From positions 1 through 46,253 of the forward strand of contig CAMYMN010000013.1 in NCBI GenBank assembly GCA_947259395.1: DNA of 46,253 bases, written 5' to 3'. The notes below the pieces were generated by a model. It ran no database searches and was not told the DNA's origin. It saw only the letters and a list, made by a program, of their open reading frames with translations. Position numbers and translations under genes: made by a program. Source of the DNA: an uncultured Gammaproteobacteria bacterium. Lineage in GTDB: Bacteria > Pseudomonadota > Gammaproteobacteria > Arenicellales > JAANXG01. Shown in pieces: positions 41,989 to 46,253 of the stretch (position 1 is the first letter of the stretch; the number at the start of each line of letters is the position of its first letter).

Positions 41989-44733
41989 ATGCAGAAAGCG
42001 CTCAAGGTCGGCGGCGGCATCGCACTGGCGATGGGTGCCGTGTTATTGACTATCTATGTGGTCGCAGTCTACGTCGTCGACGATCGGTTCTATTTGCAGA
42101 TGGTGCGGGAGGCCGTGAAGGATTCCACTGGCCTCACTATAGACATCAGCGGACAGTTCAAGGTGGAACGTTCCCTGCGGCCCGGATTGGTGGCCGAGGA
42201 CGTGCGCTTATCTAATCCGGGTATGGGAACAGCAGCGGAGATCGTCCGTGTCAAACACCTACGCTTTCAGATCGAGTTGATTCCGCTGTTGCGAGGTGAC
42301 TTGCGCTTTGCGGTGACCATGGAGCAACCGCAGATCCGTCTGCAAGTGAATGCCACCGGCCGGCGTAACTGGCAAGTGGGCGAGGTCAGTGAATCACCGC
42401 GCGGCGAAACCGGCACAGACAGCGGCTGGGATCTGGTTATCGACCACGTTGAGATCTTTGACGGCCGGCTGATGTATCGGGACGCGCGTGATGATTCCAA
42501 CGTCGAGGTGACGCTTGCAACCTTCGAACTCCAACATGATCGCGCAGCCGGACTGGCCACCCTGGGGTTTCTCGGTGCGTATCAAGACACTCAGTATTCA
42601 ATCAACGGTACGTTGCGCGATCCGGCTGCTGATGAGCCGCTGCGGGCCGAGTTGACGATCGACGCGTATGGTCCAGGTGCGAGTGCAGATCGCAATGCGC
42701 CCGCCACGCTTCACCTCACCGCGTCAGGCACCGTATCGAGACTAGATCAGGACCCGGCATTTGACCTTGCCGTGGACGGTCGCATGCAGACCCTGCTACC
42801 ACTGACGAAAGTTCTTGGTGTTAAATCCGGTGCGTGGACACAACTGGGTCCAGTCGCGGTCAGAACACGTCTGCAGTTGAAGCGCGGTGCGTATCACCTC
42901 AAAGACGTAGACGCAAAGTGGACCCCAGACGGCCTAGCGCTGATGACCACGGGCACAGTCTCGGATTTGGGTGGTGCCAATGAGCTGGACCTGGCGTTAT
43001 CCGCCACTGCCGAGACACTGACCAAGCTGTCTCAGGTCCCGGCGCTCCCCAAAATTGCGTTTCCACAAATCGGATCGGTCCAGGCGAACGGACGCTTGCG
43101 CGGCAGCCAAGGAAGTTTTCGCATCGATGATCTGCGTGCCCGCCTCGAGACTGACGCTCTGGACGTTCAGGTTGCCGGGACCGTGACCGACTTAGATGGT
43201 GAGCCCGAAGCACGATTCGATGTGACCACGCGTATCAGCGACCTGTCTCAGGTATCGGCCGTGTTCGGGCTCGAGACCAACCTGCCGCCGGTGGGACCAA
43301 TTCAAGCGAAAGGTATTCTCCAACGCAGCGAAGGTGAGTATCAAATCCAAAACTTCGATGCCGTGTGGGAGCAACCGGGCGTGCGTGCCACGGTCACCGG
43401 GAACGAGGCGAGTGTGTTGCCGACCCCCACGATGGCTATGCAACTGGAACTCCAGGCCGACAGCCTGGAAGCCTTGTCGGCGCTCAGCCAGCGGGAATTA
43501 CCCGCGGTGGGTCCAGTGAGCCTCAAGTCCAAGCTGGTCCTGGATTCGGATCAGGTACGCGCGAGTGAGCTCCAGCTTCAGGTTGGCGGCAGCGATCTCT
43601 CCGGCCAGGTATCGCTGAATCGCAAACAGAGACCGACTCCACTGACCGCGAAATTGTCTTCCCGCGTGTTGAATCTGGATCAACTGTTGGACACGCCGGC
43701 GCAATCGGATGCGGAGCGGGAGCAGACCAAAAACAGTCAGGAGAAAACAGACGTAAATGAAGCTGAGACCGCGCAGAGTGCGAGACCGGACAGCGAAGAA
43801 CAACCGTGGCTGCCCACCGAGCCGTTGAACCTGTCCTGGCTCGAACTATGGCAGGGGCTCGTCGATGTGCGCGTCGACCAAATGATACAGGACGTTGACA
43901 CATTTGATGATGTCGTAGTTCAGGTGCAGCTCAAGCCCGGCATCCTGTATGTCCCGACCATGCGAATGAAGCTCAACGACGGCGAGCTGTCGTTGAACGT
44001 GGGCATCGACGCCAATCAATCACCGCCCACGTTTCATTACCGCAATGAGGCGAAGGATATCGACATCGGTAGCCTACTGAACCTGCCTTCAGGGGTGATC
44101 ACCGGGGGCAAGACCACGGGCACAGTGGAGTTATTCAGTACCGGCTCATCCCCGGCGGAGATCATGTCGAATCTCAATGGTTATGTTCTGCTGCGCATGG
44201 GTGAGGCGCGCATCGTGGAGGCCGGGTTGGCGAGCGCGTCGAGCGCCCTGTTGGGAGGCATGCTGAGTGGCGTGTCACAAACCGAAGACGGAGAGCCATA
44301 CACGGATTATCAATGCGGTGTGTTCGGATTCAACTTCAAAGATGGAATCGTTACCATGCGCCGCAGCATCGCGCTGCAATCGAAGCGGTTCAACGTAGGG
44401 GGCAGCGGGCAGGTCGATTTGAACAAAGGCACGATCCATCTCGAATTGCGTCCGCGGGCGCGCAAGGGGCTCGGGATCAGTGCGGCGATGCTGACCGGAG
44501 GTTTCAAGATTTCCGGAAAGCTGGATATGGCGGAGGCCGGGCTCAGCATGAAGGGCCTGTTGGAGAGTTACCTTCTCAGTTCCACCGCTGCGTTGCTGGT
44601 TGCAACGCCGGCCGGTGGCGTGGCCACCGGAGCGGTGCTCACGTTACGGGGAATTTGGGATCGTGTCACCGCCGGTACGTTTTCCTGTAAAAATACGCTG
44701 AAACGGATCGAGCGTCAGAATTCCGGAGGTTAA
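41989..44733 (+). CDS. AsmA-family envelope protein
   Basis: This 914-residue protein has one N-terminal TM helix (about 6-30) and a very long periplasmic region. The N-terminal block (LTIDISGQFKVERSLRPGLVAEDVRLSNP) and the C-terminal AsmA_2-like block (about 720-880; MSNLNGYVLLRMGEARIVEAGL, GTIHLELRPRARKGLGIS, GGFKISGKL) are typical. AsmA-like proteins are thought to form beta-rich bridges that carry phospholipids between the membranes. The middle holds repeated domains of the form VSRLDQDPAFDLAVDGRM / VTDLDGEPEARFDVTTRI. The final residues QNSGG and the TAA stop are encoded by a decayed REP-like repeat, so the original C-terminus may have differed. Confidence 0.88.
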   Translation: MQKALKVGGGIALAMGAVLLTIYVVAVYVVDDRFYLQMVREAVKDSTGLTIDISGQFKVERSLRPGLVAEDVRLSNPGMGTAAEIVRVKHLRFQIELIPLLRGDLRFAVTMEQPQIRLQVNATGRRNWQVGEVSESPRGETGTDSGWDLVIDHVEIFDGRLMYRDARDDSNVEVTLATFELQHDRAAGLATLGFLGAYQDTQYSINGTLRDPAADEPLRAELTIDAYGPGASADRNAPATLHLTASGTVSRLDQDPAFDLAVDGRMQTLLPLTKVLGVKSGAWTQLGPVAVRTRLQLKRGAYHLKDVDAKWTPDGLALMTTGTVSDLGGANELDLALSATAETLTKLSQVPALPKIAFPQIGSVQANGRLRGSQGSFRIDDLRARLETDALDVQVAGTVTDLDGEPEARFDVTTRISDLSQVSAVFGLETNLPPVGPIQAKGILQRSEGEYQIQNFDAVWEQPGVRATVTGNEASVLPTPTMAMQLELQADSLEALSALSQRELPAVGPVSLKSKLVLDSDQVRASELQLQVGGSDLSGQVSLNRKQRPTPLTAKLSSRVLNLDQLLDTPAQSDAEREQTKNSQEKTDVNEAETAQSARPDSEEQPWLPTEPLNLSWLELWQGLVDVRVDQMIQDVDTFDDVVVQVQLKPGILYVPTMRMKLNDGELSLNVGIDANQSPPTFHYRNEAKDIDIGSLLNLPSGVITGGKTTGTVELFSTGSSPAEIMSNLNGYVLLRMGEARIVEAGLASASSALLGGMLSGVSQTEDGEPYTDYQCGVFGFNFKDGIVTMRRSIALQSKRFNVGGSGQVDLNKGTIHLELRPRARKGLGISAAMLTGGFKISGKLDMAEAGLSMKGLLESYLLSSTAALLVATPAGGVATGAVLTLRGIWDRVTAGTFSCKNTLKRIERQNSGG

Positions 44734-44948
44734 CTTAATTGTGGATCAATGAATTTCCGGTACAGGGGGGCGACCCACGTCGGCATTCGTGACTCCCGGT
44801 GAGCTTTCCCAACTCCAACAAAAGATAAAGTCTAGGATTGACGGACCGGCTCGTACGCACCTTTTAACTGCGTCTCAATACGTATCAACCGGTTTAGTCA
44901 TTTGGTGCGTTGACTGAGGGATATTCACAATTAGGTAAACTGTCCCCC
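44719..44948. repeat. REP-like inverted pair 6, overlapping the AsmA stop codon
   Basis: A decayed forward copy at 44719-44744 (AATTCCGGAGGTTAACTTAA, four bases shorter than the consensus) contains the AsmA stop codon at 44731-44733. An inverted copy lies at 44924-44948. About 180 bases of unrelated sequence separate them. Confidence 0.8.
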
Positions 44949-45121
44949 GAATTCCGAATTGTCAGCTTTAGGAGTCAGGATGCGAAGATCGGAAGCGACG
45001 TTGCGGTGGTGCAAGCATAAAGTAGCGTCGAAGACAGGAAAAAGTCGGCGTTATTTGATACAACAGGGTTCTGTAACTTTTCTGGCTTGCTAAGCTCTGT
45101 CGCTGCTGAGCGTTCGATGAC
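44734..45121. other. Gap of 388 bases, mostly the interior of a REP-like pair
   Basis: Apart from the REP-like copies I see no gene. The stretch from 44949 to 45121 has no clear repeat or terminator and probably holds the promoter of the YbaN-like gene. Confidence 0.45.
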
Positions 45122-45502
45122 GTGAAACCCGTCTACTTTATACTGGCTTGGTGTTTTTTCGGCTTGGGTGCTGTTGGAACCGCGGTGCCGGGGTTACCGA
45201 CAACACCGTTCATGCTGCTCGCGTTGTGGGCTTTCGCAAAAAGCTCGAAGCGATTCCATGACTGGTTGTACACGCATCGATTTTTCGGTCCGCCGCTGCA
45301 ACAATGGCGTGACCATCGGATCATCTCGCGCAAGGCGAAAGCGCTGTCGGTGGGTACCATGGTAATTAGTTTCGTGTACTTAGCGTTCTTCACCGAGCTT
45401 GACCTGTGGCTGAAGACTCTCATCACCCTGGTGATGGTGTATGGCGCGTCGTATATCATCACTAAGCCCTCCAGCCTTCCTCGCGAAAAGACTGATGATT
45501 AG
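45122..45502 (+). CDS. YbaN/DUF454-family inner-membrane protein
   Basis: This 126-residue protein has three or four TM helices and the family pattern LGAVGTAVPGLPTTPFMLLALWAFAKSSKRFHDWL, then FFGPPLQQWRDHRIISRKAKALS. The start is GTG 45122 with no strong binding site upstream. E. coli YbaN belongs to this group, whose function is not known. Length is normal. It stands alone between REP-like repeats. Confidence 0.88.
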   Translation: MKPVYFILAWCFFGLGAVGTAVPGLPTTPFMLLALWAFAKSSKRFHDWLYTHRFFGPPLQQWRDHRIISRKAKALSVGTMVISFVYLAFFTELDLWLKTLITLVMVYGASYIITKPSSLPREKTDD

Positions 45503-46005
45503 CGAAGAAAACGGTTTACTGTTAGGCGTACATGGTGCACACAAGAGCGGCGAATGGACCCTCGCGCATCATTATAAGGGAGGTATTCATCGCAACAGTT
45601 TACTTATCTTTAGATATGCTAAGTGGTCATTTGTTAGAACTAATCTTTTTTGATGTCGTCGGTGATGGGTGAGGAGACCGTCGTCGAATTTGTGCACAGA
45701 TAAGTAAACTGTCCCCGGATGGCAGAAACACGTTCGTAGACGGCCATCCGGGGCGTCGTGTGGATCGTGAACTTATCGTTGGTGCAAACCCTCCCGGATT
45801 ACACAGTGTCAGGCAGCCCTTTGGTATGATGATCGAGAATCCTATTGATAATTACAACGTCTTGGATACCGGTGATGAGCTTTACGGTCTTCCGGGGAAG
45901 GCGTCAGCTTTCTGTGCTTTGCATGAAGCATTTGTACCTTGAGGGTCCAGACCGGGTTGACTAGAGACCAAGTACCATTTTCATCTTGGAAAAATTCGGG
46001 TTGAT
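45503..46005. other. Gap of 503 bases with one degenerate REP-like pair
   Basis: A degenerate forward copy at 45592-45609 and an inverted copy at 45694-45717 form one more pair. A 60-codon frame at 45760-45942 starts with GTG but has no ribosome binding site or recognisable domain, so it is not called. Nothing else is visible. Confidence 0.5.
45592..45717. repeat. REP-like inverted pair 7
   Basis: The forward copy at 45592-45609 is degenerate (GCAACAGTTTACTTAT). The inverted copy at 45694-45717 is close to the consensus (AGTAAACTGTCCCC). They are 84 bases apart with unrelated interior sequence. Confidence 0.7.
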
Positions 46006-46253
46006 TTACACTTCGTCTCTGACCGGCCAGTTACCGTCGTTGGGATATATCGTAACTTTGAAATCAAAAGGGCCAGCGTACCCTGGGCCCTGATGTTCTC
46101 TGTCAAGCGCCGTCTCCCAGGTTTCAATATTTTGGCCGCATGGTTTCGATTCACGCCCTGTATCCGGGTGGATACAACATGCTGAGAAACTCTCGCGCTC
46201 ATCCCATGTCTGCGAGAGGGTACGCACCAGATCGGCGCGTGCTCCGCGATTCC
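46006..46253 (-). CDS. 3' part of an unidentified gene running off the right edge
   Basis: The minus-strand frame is open from the window edge to a TAA at 46006-46008 and gives about 81 residues with no stop: ...RADLVRTLSQTWDERESF, SACCIHPDTGRESKPCGQN, then PFDFKVTIYPNDGNWPVRDEV. Composition and codon choice look coding. Several cysteines are present. I do not recognise the family; a start at GTG 46227 would give only 73 residues, so it more likely continues beyond the edge. Confidence 0.5.
   Translation of the reverse strand, partial: NRGARADLVRTLSQTWDERESFSACCIHPDTGRESKPCGQNIETWETALDREHQGPGYAGPFDFKVTIYPNDGNWPVRDEV

Noticed and set aside
45760-45942. 60-codon frame with GTG start
   Set aside because: No ribosome binding site and no recognisable features; length is within chance expectation.

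Overview
The window looks like a chromosomal segment of a free-living Gammaproteobacterium. By eye it is moderately GC-rich. The evidence is the gene content (PilU-type ATPase, MltF-type transglycosylase, AsmA, MscS and YbaN-family proteins, a RAYT transposase) and the dispersed REP-like repeats typical of that class. I cannot place it to order or genus. No rRNA, tRNA or CRISPR array was seen.

Region by region. 1-4141: tail of an unknown gene, then two tandem secreted DUF3604 proteins with PHP-like metal-ligand motifs. 4315-9667 (all minus): a two-component system, a small membrane protein, an Fe-S (6-4)-type photolyase and a class I CPD-type photolyase. 10339-11151: a Crp/Fnr-type regulator with unusually spaced cysteines. 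11397-15817 (minus): a compact operon of a third DUF3604 protein, a DUF4203-like membrane protein, a parvulin-type PPIase and a HupE/UreJ-like membrane protein. 16190-19178 (minus): GlsB-type protein plus two membrane-anchored alpha/beta hydrolases. 19763-20610: a 17-kDa-antigen-type lipoprotein and an EF-hand protein. 20993-27070: a cluster of membrane transport genes (GAP/Sap family, large MscS channel, DUF502, two-TM K+ channel, pentameric ligand-gated ion channel homologue). 27310-33403: small secreted or outer-membrane proteins interleaved with many REP-like repeats, a RAYT transposase, and an MltF-like transglycosylase. 33701-37173: lipoprotein, a PilT/PilU ATPase with an unusual DUF4136-like C-terminal extension, and an AraC-type regulator. 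37361-41670: serine-palmitoyltransferase-like alpha-oxoamine synthase overlapping a lipoprotein cytochrome c, a truncated outer-membrane barrel gene, a polysaccharide deacetylase and a lipase-like hydrolase. 41989-45502: AsmA-like protein and a YbaN/DUF454 protein. The right edge holds the 3' end of an unidentified minus-strand gene.

The most striking non-genic signal is a dispersed repeat with core GGGGACAGTTTACTTAAT. About 22 complete or degenerate copies, plus one hairpin variant, occur mostly in inverted pairs. One pair brackets the RAYT transposase gene, and three genes (CPD photolyase, RAYT, AsmA) take their stop codon from a copy. A second, unrelated family of short interspersed repeats sits in other gaps. 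The best candidates for something not well described are the PilU-DUF4136 fusion, the DUF3604/DUF4203/PPIase/HupE operon (a possible secreted metalloenzyme with its own folding and metal-supply factors; inference only), the pLGIC next to a K+ channel, and the REP/RAYT network.
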